From Coriaria nepalensis (taxonomy: Eukaryota; Streptophyta; Magnoliopsida; Cucurbitales; Coriariaceae): a DNA stretch of 64,000 bases. Made by a program: the position numbers and the translations under genes. Each line of letters begins with the position of its first letter. The stretch's first letter is position 1. Shown here piece by piece: positions 49,701 to 61,056 of this stretch. The stretch is from positions 6,208,501 to 6,272,500 of the forward strand of contig CP114490.1 in NCBI GenBank assembly GCA_027186245.1, in the 5' to 3' direction. The notes beneath the pieces were generated by a model. That model ran no database searches and was not told the DNA's origin. It worked only from the letters and a program-made list of their open reading frames with translations.

Positions 49701-51405
49701 CAAAATTTGTGTTTGATGTGCGATAATAGAATTCGTCGAAACCTCATTCATATGATTTAGTGGTTTGAAGAGTCTCATTGATTTGAGTTTCAGGTAAAAC
49801 GAATGCACACGTTTACTACAAAGATCATTAGAATGTTTTGCCCGAAACTTGTGTCTGAAATATGAAAGTAGACTTCATTCGAACCTCTATCAAATGGTTT
49901 AGTGGCTTCAGGAGACTTATTGAAATGCTTTTCAGGTGAAATAAATGCACATCTGTCCTTCAAAGATCCCTAGCAAGTAATGCACAAAATTTGTGTTTGA
50001 TGTGCGATAATAGAATTCGTCGAAACCTCATTCATATGATTTAGTGGTTTGAAGGGTCTCATTGATTTCAGTTTCAGGTAAAACAAATGCACACGTTTAC
50101 TACAAAGATCATTAGAATGTTTTGCCCGAAACTTGTGTCTGAAATACGAAAGTAGACTTCATTTGAACCTCTATCAAATGGTTTAGTGGCTTCGGGAGAC
50201 TTATTGAAATGCTTTTCAGGTGAAATAAATGCACATGTGTCCTTCAAAGATCCCTAGCAAGTTATGCACAAAATTTGTGTTTGATGTGCGATAATAGAAT
50301 TCATCGAAACCTCATTCATATGATTTAGTGGTTTGAAGAGTCTCATTGATTTGAGTTTCAGGTAAAACAAATGCACACGTTTACTACAAAGATCATTAGA
50401 TTGTTTTGCCCGAAACTTGTGTCTGAAATACGAAGGTAGACTTCATTCAAACCTCTATCAAATGGTTTAGTGGCTTCAAGAGACTTATTGAAATGCTTTT
50501 CAGGTGAAATAAATGCACATGTGTCCTTCAAAGATCCCTAGCAAGTTATGCACAAAATTTTATGTTTGATGTGCGATAATAGAATTCGTCGAAACCTCAT
50601 TCATATGATTTAGTGGTTTGAAGAGTCTCATTGATTTGAGTTTCAGGTAAAACAAATGCACACGTTTACTACAAAGATCATTAGAATGTTTTGCCCGAAA
50701 CTTGTGTCTGAAATACGAAAGTAGACTTCATTCGAACCTCTATCAAATAGTTTAGTGGCTTCAGGAGACTTATCGAAATGCTTTTCAGGTGAAATAAATG
50801 CACATGTGTCCTTCAAAGATCCCTAGCAAGTGATGCACAAAATTTGTGTTTGATGTGCGATAATAGAATTCGTTGAAACCTCATTCATATGATTTAGTGG
50901 TTTGAAGAGTCTCATTGATTTGAGTTTCAGGTAAAACAAATGCACACATTTACTACAAAGATCATTAGAATGTTTTGCCCGAAACTTGTGTCTGAAATAC
51001 GAAAGTAGACTTCATTCGAACCTCTATCAAATGGTTTAGTGGCTTCAGGAGACTTATTGAAATGCTTTTCAGGTGAAATAAATGCACATGTGTCCTTCAA
51101 AGATCCCTAGCAAGTAATGCACAAAATTTGTGTTTGATGCGCGATAACAGAATTCGTCGAAACCTCATTCATATGATTTAGTGGTTTGAAGAGTCTCATT
51201 GATTTGAGTTTCAGGTAAAACGAATGCACACGTTTACTACAAAGATCATTAGAATGTTTTGCCCGAAACTTGTGTCTGAAATATGAAAGTAGACTTCATT
51301 CGAACCTCTATCAAATGGTTTAGTGGCTTCAGGAGACTTATGGAAATGCTTTTCGGGTGAAATAAATGCACATGTGTCCTTCAAAGATCCCTAGCAAGTA
51401 ATGCA

Positions 51406-52254
51406 CAAAATTTGTGTTTGATGTGCGATAATAGAATTCGTCGGAACCTCATTCATATGATTTAGTGGTTTGAAGAGTCTCATTGATTTGAGTTTCAGGT
51501 AAAACAAATGCACACATTTACTACAAAGATCATTAGACTTTTTTGCCCGAAACTTGTGTCTGAAATACGAAAGTAGACTTCATTCGAACCTCTATCAAAT
51601 GGTTAGGCTTCAGGAGACTTATTGAAATGCTTTTCAGGTGAAATAAATGCACGTGTGTCCTTCAAAGATCCATAGCAAGTTATGCACAAAATTTGTGTTT
51701 GATGTGCGATAATAGAATTCGTCGAAACCTCATTCATATGATTTAGTGGTTTGAACAGTCTCATTGATTTGAGTTTCAGGTAAAACAAATGCACACGTTT
51801 ACTACAAAGATCATTAGAATGTTTTGCCCGAAACTTGTGTCTGAAATACGAAAGTAGACTTCATTCGAACCTCTATCTAATGGTTTAGTGGCTTCAGGAG
51901 ACTTATTGAAATGCTTTTCAGGTGAAATAAATTCACATGTGTCCTTCAAAGATCCCTAGCAAGTAATGCACAAAATTTGTGTTTGATGTGCGATAATAGA
52001 ATTCGTCGAAACCTCATTCATATGATTTAGTGGTTTGAAGAGTCTCATTGATTTGAGTTTCAGGTAAAACAAATGCACACATTTACTACAAAGATCATTA
52101 GCCTTTTTTTCCCGAAACTTGTGTCTGAAATACGAAAGTAGACTTCATTCGAACCTCTATCAAATGGTTTAGTGGCTTCAGGAGACTTATTGAAATGCTT
52201 TTCAGGTGAAATAAATGCACATGTGTCCTTCAAAGATCCCTAGCAAGTAATGCA
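51406..52254 (+). repeat. Three-dimer cassette with 3-bp deletion, copy 2 (849 bp)
   Basis: Same three dimers as 48852-49700, with ATGGTTAGGCTTC at about 51602, TTGAACAGTC, CTATCTAATGG and ATTAGCCTTTTTTTCCCG. It lies inside HOR family 4 copy 1. The next unit differs from that following copy 1 of the cassette, so the cassette has been moved or retained as a block. Confidence 0.88.
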
Positions 52255-52680
52255 CAAAATTTGTGTTTGATGTGCGATAACAGAATTCGTCGAAACCTCA
52301 TTCATATGATTTAGTGGTTTGAAGAGTCTCATTGATTTGAGTTTCAGGTAAAACGAATGCACACGTTTACTACAAAGATCATTAGAATGTTTTGCCCGAA
52401 ACTTGTGTCTGAAATACGAAAGTAGACTTCATTCGAACCTCATTCAAATGGTTGAGTGGCTTCAGGAGACTTATTGAAGTAATTTTAAGATGAAATAAAT
52501 GCACATGTGTCCTACAAAGATCACTAGCAAGTTATTTACAAAATTTGTGTTTAATGTGCGATAATAGAATTCGTCGGAACCTCATTCATATGATTTAGTG
52601 GTTAGAAGAGTCTCATTGATTTGAGTTTCAGGTAAAACAAATGCACACATTTACTACAAAGATCATTATAATGTTTTGCT

Positions 52681-52822
52681 CGAAACTTGTGTCTGAATTA
52701 CGAAAGTAGACTTCATCCGAACCTCTATCAAATGGTTGAGTGGCATAAGGAAACTTATTGAAGTGATTTTCAGATGAAATAAATGCACATGTGTCCTACA
52801 AAGATCACTAGCAAGTTACGCG
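52681..52822 (+). repeat. Chimeric B subunit, S start and M end
   Basis: CTATCAAATGG (S) runs straight into TTGAGTGGCATAAGGAAAC and then AAGTGATTTTCAGATG and TACAAAGATCAC (M). It is the reverse of the chimera at 44450. The same chimera, with the same private GGCATAAGG, is present at 55802-55943, so it formed before the 11-dimer duplication. Confidence 0.7.
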
Positions 52823-54526
52823 CAAAATTTGTGTTTGATGTGCGATAATAGAATTCGTCGAAACCTCATTCATATGATTTAGTGGTTTGAAGAGTCTCAT
52901 TGATTTGAGTTTCAGGTAAAACGAATGCACACGTTTACTACAAAGATCATTAGAATGTTTTGCCCGAAACTTGTGTCTGAAATATGAAAGTAGACTTCAT
53001 TCGAACCTCTATCAAATGGTTTAGTGGCTTCAGGAGACTTATTGAAATGCTTTTCAGGTGAAATAAATGCACATCTGTCCTTCAAAGATCCCTAGCAAGT
53101 AATGCACAAAATTTGTGTTTGATGTGCGATAATAGAATTCGTCGAAACCTCATTCATATGATTTAGTGGTTTGAAGGGTCTCATTGATTTCAGTTTCAGG
53201 TAAAACAAATGCACACGTTTACTACAAAGATCATTAGAATGTTTTGCCCGAAACTTGTGTCTGAAATACGAAAGTAGACTTCATTTGAACCTCTATCAAA
53301 TGGTTTAGTGGCTTCGGGAGACTTATTGAAATGCTTTTCAGGTGAAATAAATGCACATGTGTCCTTCAAAGATCCCTAGCAAGTTATGCACAAAATTTGT
53401 GTTTGATGTGCGATAATAGAATTCATCGAAACCTCATTCATATGATTTAGTGGTTTGAAGAGTCTCATTGATTTGAGTTTCAGGTAAAACAAATGCACAC
53501 GTTTACTACAAAGATCATTAGATTGTTTTGCCCGAAACTTGTGTCTGAAATACGAAGGTAGACTTCATTCAAACCTCTATCAAATGGTTTAGTGGCTTCA
53601 AGAGACTTATTGAAATGCTTTTCAGGTGAAATAAATGCACATGTGTCCTTCAAAGATCCCTAGCAAGTTATGCACAAAATTTTATGTTTGATGTGCGATA
53701 ATAGAATTCGTCGAAACCTCATTCATATGATTTAGTGGTTTGAAGAGTCTCATTGATTTGAGTTTCAGGTAAAACAAATGCACACGTTTACTACAAAGAT
53801 CATTAGAATGTTTTGCCCGAAACTTGTGTCTGAAATACGAAAGTAGACTTCATTCGAACCTCTATCAAATAGTTTAGTGGCTTCAGGAGACTTATTGAAA
53901 TGCTTTTCAGGTGAAAAAATGCACATGTGTCCTTCAAAGATCCCTAGCAAGTAATGCACAAAATTTGTGTTTGATGTGCGATAATAGAATTCGTTGAAAC
54001 CTCATTCATATGATTTAGTGGTTTGAAGAGTCTCATTGATTTGAGTTTCAGGTAAAACAAATGCACACATTTACTACAAAGATCATTAGAATGTTTTGCC
54101 CGAAACTTGTGTCTGAAATACGAAAGTAGACTTCATTCGAACCTCTATCAAATGGTTTAGTGGCTTCAGGAGACTTATTGAAATGCTTTTCAGGTGAAAT
54201 AAATGCACATGTGTCCTTCAAAGATCCCTAGCAAGTAATGCACAAAATTTGTGTTTGATGCGCGATAACAGAATTCGTCGAAACCTCATTCATATGATTT
54301 AGTGGTTTGAAGAGTCTCATTGATTTGAGTTTCAGGTAAAACGAATGCACACGTTTACTACAAAGATCATTAGAATGTTTTGCCCGAAACTTGTGTCTGA
54401 AATATGAAAGTAGACTTCATTCGAACCTCTATCAAATGGTTTAGTGGCTTCAGGAGACTTATGGAAATGCTTTTCGGGTGAAATAAATGCACATGTGTCC
54501 TTCAAAGATCCCTAGCAAGTAATGCA

Positions 54527-55375
54527 CAAAATTTGTGTTTGATGTGCGATAATAGAATTCGTCGGAACCTCATTCATATGATTTAGTGGTTTGAAGAGTC
54601 TCATTGATTTGAGTTTCAGGTAAAACAAATGCACACATTTACTACAAAGATCATTAGACTTTTTTGCCCGAAACTTGTGTCTGAAATACGAAAGTAGACT
54701 TCATTCGAACCTCTATCAAATGGTTAGGCTTCAGGAGACTTATTGAAATGCTTTTCAGGTGAAATAAATGCACATGTGTCCTTCAAAGATCCATAGCAAG
54801 TTATGCACAAAATTTGTGTTTGATGTGCGATAATAGAATTCGTCGAAACCTCATTCATATGATTTAGTGGTTTGAACAGTCTCATTGATTTGAGTTTCAG
54901 GTAAAACAAATGCACACGTTTACTACAAAGATCATTAGAATGTTTTGCCCGAAACTTGTGTCTGAAATACGAAAGTAGACTTCATTCGAACCTCTATCTA
55001 ATGGTTTAGTGGCTTCAGGAGACTTATTGAAATGCTTTTCAGGTGAAATAAATTCACATGTGTCCTTCAAAGATCCCTAGCAAGTAATGCACAAAATTTG
55101 TGTTTGATGTGCGATAATAGAATTCGTCGAAACCTCATTCATATGATTTAGTGGTTTGAAGAGTCTCATTGATTTGAGTTTCAGGTAAAACAAATGCACA
55201 CATTTACTACAAAGATCATTAGCCTTTTTTTCCCGAAACTTGTGTCTGAAATACGAAAGTAGACTTCATTCGAACCTCTATCAAATGGTTTAGTGGCTTC
55301 AGGAGACTTATTGAAATGCTTTTCAGGTGAAATAAATGCACATGTGTCCTTCAAAGATCCCTAGCAAGTAATGCA
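54527..55375 (+). repeat. Three-dimer cassette with 3-bp deletion, copy 3 (849 bp)
   Basis: Same cassette inside HOR family 4 copy 2, with ATGGTTAGGCTTC at about 54723. Spacing to copy 2 is 3,121 bp, equal to the HOR length. Confidence 0.88.
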
Positions 55376-55801
55376 CAAAATTTGTGTTTGATGTGCGATA
55401 ACAGAATTCGTCGAAACCTCATTCATATGATTTAGTGGTTTGAAGAGTCTCATTGATTTGAGTTTCAGGTAAAACGAATGCACACGTTTACTACAAAGAT
55501 CATTAGAATGTTTTGCCCGAAACTTGTGTCTGAAATACGAAAGTAGACTTCATTCGAACCTCATTCAAATGGTTGAGTGGCTTCAGGAGACTTATTGAAG
55601 TAATTTTAAGATGAAATAAATGCACATGTGTCCTACAAAGATCACTAGCAAGTTATTTACAAAATTTGTGTTTAATGTGCGATAATAGAATTCGTCGGAA
55701 CCTCATTCATATGATTTAGTGGTTAGAAGAGTCTCATTGATTTGAGTTTCAGGTAAAACAAATGCACACATTTACTACAAAGATCATTATAATGTTTTGC
55801 T

Positions 55802-55943
55802 CGAAACTTGTGTCTGAATTACGAAAGTAGACTTCATCCGAACCTCTATCAAATGGTTGAGTGGCATAAGGAAACTTATTGAAGTGATTTTCAGATGAAA
55901 TAAATGCACATGTGTCCTACAAAGATCACTAGCAAGTTACGCG
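55802..55943 (+). repeat. Chimeric B subunit, duplicate of the one at 52681
   Basis: It carries the same S-to-M switch and the same GGCATAAGGAAAC as its partner 3,121 bp upstream. It ends HOR family 4 copy 2. Confidence 0.7.
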
Positions 55944-57647
55944 CAAAATTTGTGTTTGATGTGCGATAATAGAATTCGTCGAAACCTCATTCATATGATT
56001 TAGTGGTTTGAAGAGTCTCATTGATTTGAGTTTCAGGTAAAACGAATGCACACGTTTACTACAAAGATCATTAGAATGTTTTGCCCGAAACTTGTGTCTG
56101 AAATATGAAAGTAGACTTCATTCGAACCTCTATCAAATGGTTTAGTGGCTTCAGGAGACTTATTGAAATGCTTTTCAGGTGAAATAAATGCACATGTGTC
56201 CTTCAAAGATCCCTAGCAAGTAATGCACAAAATTTTTTATTGATGTGCGATAATAGAATTCGTCGAAACCTCATTCATATGATTTAGTGGTTTGAAGAGT
56301 CTCATTGATTTGAGTTTCAGGTAAAACGAATGCACACGTTTACTACAAAGATCATTAGAATGTTTTGCCCGAAACTTGTGTCTGAAATATGAAAGTAGAC
56401 TTCATTCGAACCTCTATCAAATGGTTTAGTGGCTTCAGGAGACTCATTGAAATGCTTTTCAGGTGAAATAAATGCACATGTGTCCTTCAAAGATCCCTAG
56501 CAAGTAATGCACAAAATTTTTTATTGATGTGCGATAATAGAATTCGTCGAAACCTCATTCATATGATTTAGTGGTTTGAAGAGTCTCATTGATTTGAGTT
56601 TCAGGTAAAACAAATGCACACGTTTACTACAAAGATCATTAGAATGTTTTGCCTGAAACTTGTGTCTGAAATACGAAAGTAGTCTTCATTCGAACCACAT
56701 TCAAATGGTTTAGTGGCTTCAGGAGACTTATTGAAATGATTTTCAGGTGAATTAAATGCACATGTGTCCTTCATAGTTCACTAGCAAGTTATGCACAAAA
56801 TTTTTGTTTGATGTGCGATAATAGAATTAGTTTGAAACTCATTCATATGATTTTGTGGCTAGAGGACACTCATTGATTTGAGTTTCAGGTAAAATAAATG
56901 CACAGGTTTACTACGAAGATCATTAGAATCTTTTGCCCGAAACTTGTGTCTAAAATACGAAAGTAGGCTTCATTCGAAACTCTATCAAATGGTTTAGTGG
57001 CTTCAGGAGACTTATTGAAATGCATTTCAGGTGAAATAAATGCACATGTGTCCTTCAAAGATCACTAGCAAGTAATGGACAAAATTTGTGTTTGATGTGC
57101 GATGGTAGAATTCGTCGGAACCTCATTCAAATGATTTAGTGGCAAGAGGAGACTCATTGATTTGAGTTTCAGGTAAAACAAGTGCACACGTTTACTACAA
57201 AGATCATTAGAGTTTTTTACCCGAAACTTGTGTCTGAAATCCGAAAGTAGACTTCATTCAAACCTCATTCAGATGATTTAGTGGCTTCAGGAGACTTATT
57301 GAAATGATTTTCAGGTGAAATAAATGCACATGTGTCCTTCAAAGATCCCTAGCAAGTAATGCACAAAATTTGTGTTTGATGTGCGATAATAGAATTCGTC
57401 GAAACCTCATTCATATGATTTAGTGGTTTGAAGAGTCTCATTGATTTGAGTTTCAGGTAAAACAAATGCACACGTTTACTACAAAGATCATTAGAATGTT
57501 TTGCCCGAAACTTGTGTCTGAAATACGAAAGTAGACTTCATTCGAACCCCTATCAAATGGTTTAGTGGCTTCGGGAGACTTATTGAAATGATTTTCAGGT
57601 GAAATAAATGCACATGTGTCCTTCAAAGATCACTAGCAAATTATGCA
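55944..57647 (+). repeat. Mosaic block of six diverged dimers
   Basis: 55944 and 56228 are near-identical A-a/S units with AAAACGAATGC and AATATGAAAG. The junctions at 56228 and 56512 read CAAAATTTTTTATTGATG. 56512 has GCCTGAAAC and a mixed B. 56796 is a divergent A-k (GTTTGAAACTC, TTTTGTGGC, GGACACTC). 57080 has GATGGTAG, ACAAGTGC, TTTTTTACCCG and GAAATCCG. 57364 has AACCCCTATC and TTCGGGAG. The pair 56796-57363 has a relative at 59353-59920. Confidence 0.8.
56654..56795 (+). repeat. Mixed B subunit (M start, S frame, altered tail)
   Basis: CCACATTCAAATGGTTTAG combines an M-like start with the S TTTAG. AAATGATTTTCAGG combines S AAATG with M GATTTT, and the tail TTCATAGTTCAC is neither form. 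Similar AAATGATTTTCAGG units recur at 60063, 61199, 63187 and 63471, so this is a fourth B class confined to the right end. Confidence 0.6.
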
Positions 57648-58784
57648 AAAAATTTGCGTTTGATATGCGAAAATAGAATTCGTCGAAACCTCATTCATAT
57701 GATTTAGTGGTTTGAAGAGTCTCATTAATTTGAGTTTCAGGTAAAACAAATGCACACGTTTACTACAAAGATCATTAGAATGTTTTGCCCGAAACTTGTG
57801 TCTGAAATATGAAAGTAGACTTCATTCGAACCTCTATCAAATGGTTTAGTGGCTTCAGGAGACTTATTGAAATGCTTTTCAGGTGAAATAAATGCACATC
57901 TGTCCTTCAAAGATCCCTAGCAAGTAATGCACAAAATTTGTGTTTGATGTGCGATAATAGAATTCGTCGAAACCTCATTCATATGATTTAGTGGTTTGAA
58001 GGGTCTCATTGATTTCAGTTTCAGGTAAAACAAATGCACACGTTTACTACAAAGATCATTAGAATGTTTTGCCCGAAACTTGTGTCTGAAATACGAAAGT
58101 AGACTTCATTTGAACCTCTATCAAATGGTTTAGTGGCTTCGGGAGACTTATTGAAATGCTTTTCAGGTGAAATAAATGCACATGTGTCCTTCAAAGATCC
58201 CTAGCAAGTTATGCACAAAATTTGTGTTTGATGTGCGATAATAGAATTCATCGAAACCTCATTCATATGATTTAGTGGTTTGAAGAGTCTCATTGATTTG
58301 AGTTTCAGGTAAAACAAATGCACACGTTTACTACAAAGATCATTAGATTGTTTTGCCCGAAACTTGTGTCTGAAATACGAAGGTAGACTTCATTCAAACC
58401 TCTATCAAATGGTTTAGTGGCTTCAAGAGACTTATTGAAATGCTTTTCAGGTGAAATAAATGCACATGTGTCCTTCAAAGATCCCTAGCAAGTTATGCAC
58501 AAAATTTTATGTTTGATGTGCGATAATAGAATTCGTCGAAACCTCATTCATATGATTTAGTGGTTTGAAGAGTCTCATTGATTTGAGTTTCAGGTAAAAC
58601 AAATGCACACGTTTACTACAAAGATCATTAGAATGTTTTGCCCGAAACTCGTGTCTGAAATACGAAAGTAGACTTCATTCGAACCTCTATCAAATAGTTT
58701 AGTGGCTTCAGGAGACTTATTGAAATGCTTTTCAGGCGAAATAAATGCACATGTGTCCTTCAAAGATCCCTAGCAAGTAATGCA
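57648..58784 (+). repeat. Four-dimer echo of HOR family 4 (1,137 bp)
   Basis: This block matches 49701-50837 and 52823-53958: ACATCTGTCC (57897), GAAGGGTCTC with GATTTCAG, ATTTGAACC with TTCGGGAG, ATTCATCGAAAC with GAAGGTAGAC and CAAGAGAC, and CAAAATTTTATG (+1, about 58505) with CAAATAGTTTAG. The first half of the first dimer does not match (GCAAAAAATTTGCG, GATATGCGAAAATAG, TCATTAATTTG), so the homology breakpoint lies inside that dimer. CTCGTGTCTG near 58648 is private. Confidence 0.88.
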
Positions 58785-59920
58785 CAAAATTTGTGTTTGA
58801 TGTGCGATGATAGAATTCGTCGAAACCTCATTCATATGATTTAGTTGTTTCAAGAGTCTCATTGATTTGAGTTTCAGGTAAAACAAATGCACACGTTTAC
58901 TACAAAGATCATTAGAATGTTTTGCCCGAAACTTGTGTCTCAAATACGAAAGTAGACTTCATCCGAACCTCATTCAAATGGTTGAGTGGCTTCAGGAAAC
59001 TTATTGAAGTGATTTTCAGATGAAATAAATGCACATGTGTCCTACAAAGATCACTAGCAAGTTATGCACAAAATTTGTGTTTGATGTGCGATAATAGAAT
59101 TCGTCCGAACCTCAGTCATATGATTTAGTGGTTTGAAGAGTCTCATTGATTTGAGTTTCAGGTAAAACAAATGCACACCTTTACTACAAAGATCATTAGA
59201 ATGTTTTGCCCGAAACTTGTGTCTGAAATACGAAAGTAGACTTCTTTCGAACCTCTATCAAATGGTTTAGTGGCTTCAGGAGACTTATTGAAATGCTTTT
59301 CAGGTGAAATAAATGCACATGTGTCCTTCACAGATCACTAGCAAGTTATGCACAAAATTTGTGTTTGATGTGCGATAATAGAATTAGTTGGAAACTCATT
59401 CATATGATTTAGTGGCTAGAGGAGACTCATTGATTTGAGTTTCGGGTAAAATAAATGCACACGTTCACAACAAAGATCATTAGAATCTTTTGCCCGAAAC
59501 TTGTGTCTGAAATACGAAAGTAGGCTTCATTCGAAACTCTATCAAATTGTTTAGTGGCTTCAGGAGACTTATTGAAATGCATTTCAGGTGAAATAAATGC
59601 ACATGTGTCCTTCAAAGATCACTAGCAAGTAATGCACAAAATTTGTGTTTGATGTGCGATAGTAGAATTCGTCGGAACCTCATTCATATGATTTAGTGGC
59701 AAGAGGAGACTCATTGATTTGAGTTTCAAGTAAACCAAGTGCACACGTTTACTACAAAGATCATTAGAATTTTTTACCCGAAACTTGTGTCTGAAATCCG
59801 AAAGTAGACTTCATTCAAACCTCATTCAGATGATTTAGTGGCTTCAGGAGGCTTATTGAAATGCTTTTCAGGTGAAATAAATGCACATGTGTCCTTCAAA
59901 GATCCCTAGCAAGTAATGCA
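58785..59920 (+). repeat. Mosaic block of four diverged dimers
   Basis: 58785 has GATGATAG, GTTGTTTCAAG, TCTCAAATACG and B-M. 59069 has TCGTCCGAACCTCAG and CACACCTTTAC. 59353 is a divergent A-k (GTTGGAAACTC, TTTCGGGTAAAATAAATGC, CACGTTCACAAC, AAATGCATTTCAGG). 59637 has GATAGTAG, GGCAAGAGG, ACCAAGTGC, TTTTTTACCCG and GAAATCCG. The last two units match 56796-57363 at 2,557 bp (9 x 284 + 1). Confidence 0.8.
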
Positions 59921-61056
59921 CAAAATTTGTGTTTGATGTGCAATAATAGAATTCGTCGAAACCTCATTCATATGATTTAGTGGTTTGAAGAGTCTCATTA
60001 ATTTGAGTTTCAGGTAAAACAAATGCACACGTTTACTACAAAGATCATTAGAATGTTTTGCCTGAAACTTGTGTCTGAAATACGAAAGTAGACGTCATTC
60101 GAACCTCATTCAAATGGTTTAGTGGCTTCAGGAGACTTATTGAAATGATTTTCAGGTGAACTAAATGCACATGTGTCCTTCACAAATCACTAGCAAGTTA
60201 TGCGCAAAATTTGTGTTTGATGTGCGATAATTGAATTAGTTGGAACCTCATTCATATGATTTAGTGGCTAGAGGAGACTCATTGGTTTGAGTTTCAGGTA
60301 AAATAAATGCACACGTTTACTACAAAGATCATTAGAATGTTTTGCCCGAAACTTGTGCCTGAAATATGAAAGTAGACTTCATTCGAAGCTCATTCAAATG
60401 GTTGAGTGGCTTCAGAAGATTTGTTGAATTGATTTTCAGATGAAATAAATGCACATGTGTCCTTCGAAGATCACTCGCAAGTTATGCACAAAATTTGTGT
60501 TTGATGTGCGATAATAGAATTCGTCGGAACCTCATTCATATTATTTAGTTGCTTGAGGAGACTCATTGATTTGAGTTTCAGGTAAAACAAGTGCACACGT
60601 TAACTATAAAGATCATTAGAATGTTTTGCCCGAAACTTGTGTCTGAAATACGAAAGTAGACTTCATTCGAACCTCATTCAAATGGTTGAGTGGCTTCAGG
60701 AGACTTATTGAAGTAATTTTCAGATGAAATAAATGGACATGTGTCCTACAAAGATCACTAGCAAGTTACGCGCAAAATTTGTGTTTGATGTGCGATAATT
60801 GAATTCGTCGGAACCTCATTCATATGATGTAGTGGTTTGAAGAGTCTCATTGATTTGAGTTTCAGGTAAAACAAATGCACACATTTACTACAAAGATCAT
60901 TAGAAATTTTTGCCCGAAATTTGTGTCTGAAATACGAAAGTAGACTTCATTCGAACCTCTATCAAATGGTTTAGTGGCTTCAGGAGACTTATTGAAATGC
61001 TTTTCAGGTGAAATAAATGCACATGTGTCCTTCAAAGATCCCTAGCAAGTAATGCA
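59921..61056 (+). repeat. Four-dimer tandem duplication near right end, copy 1 (1,136 bp)
   Basis: The order is A-a with TCATTAATTTG, GCCTGAAAC and AGACGTCATTCG; A-k with GATAATTGAATTAG, CATTGGTTTG and GTGCCTGAAATATG; A-g with CATATTATTTAGTTGCTTGAGG, ACAAGTGC and GTTAACTATAAAG; and a changed marker dimer (60773) with GATAATTGAATTCG and AGAAATTTTTGCC. The first three recur 1,136 bp on. Private here are TTTGTTGAATTG (about 60420) and ATGCGCAAAA (about 60199). Confidence 0.87.

Larger units (their letters stand above)
49701..52822 (+). repeat. HOR family 4, copy 1 (11 dimers, 3,122 bp)
   Basis: The order by distinctive variant is AAAACGAATGC with ACATCTGTCC, GAAGGGTCTC with GATTTCAG, ATTCATCGAAAC with GAAGGTAGAC, CAAAATTTTATG (+1 bp, about 50558), GTTGAAACC, GATGCGCGATAACAG with TTTTCGGGTG, the three-dimer cassette 51406-52254, a B-M unit with TTTTAAGATG, and GGTTAGAAG with GAATTACG. 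It is followed at once by a second copy. ACGTGTGTCC (about 51651) is found only here. Confidence 0.93.
52823..55943 (+). repeat. HOR family 4, copy 2 (11 dimers, 3,121 bp)
   Basis: It repeats 49701-52822 unit for unit. By eye only two differences were found: GTGAAAAAATGC (1 bp shorter than GTGAAATAAATGC, about 53916) and ACATGTGTCC where copy 1 has ACGTGTGTCC. A junction this clean and copies this similar mark it as one of the youngest events in the window, provided it is not an assembly artefact. The unit after it (55944) starts like a third copy but departs from the order at 56228. Confidence 0.93.
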
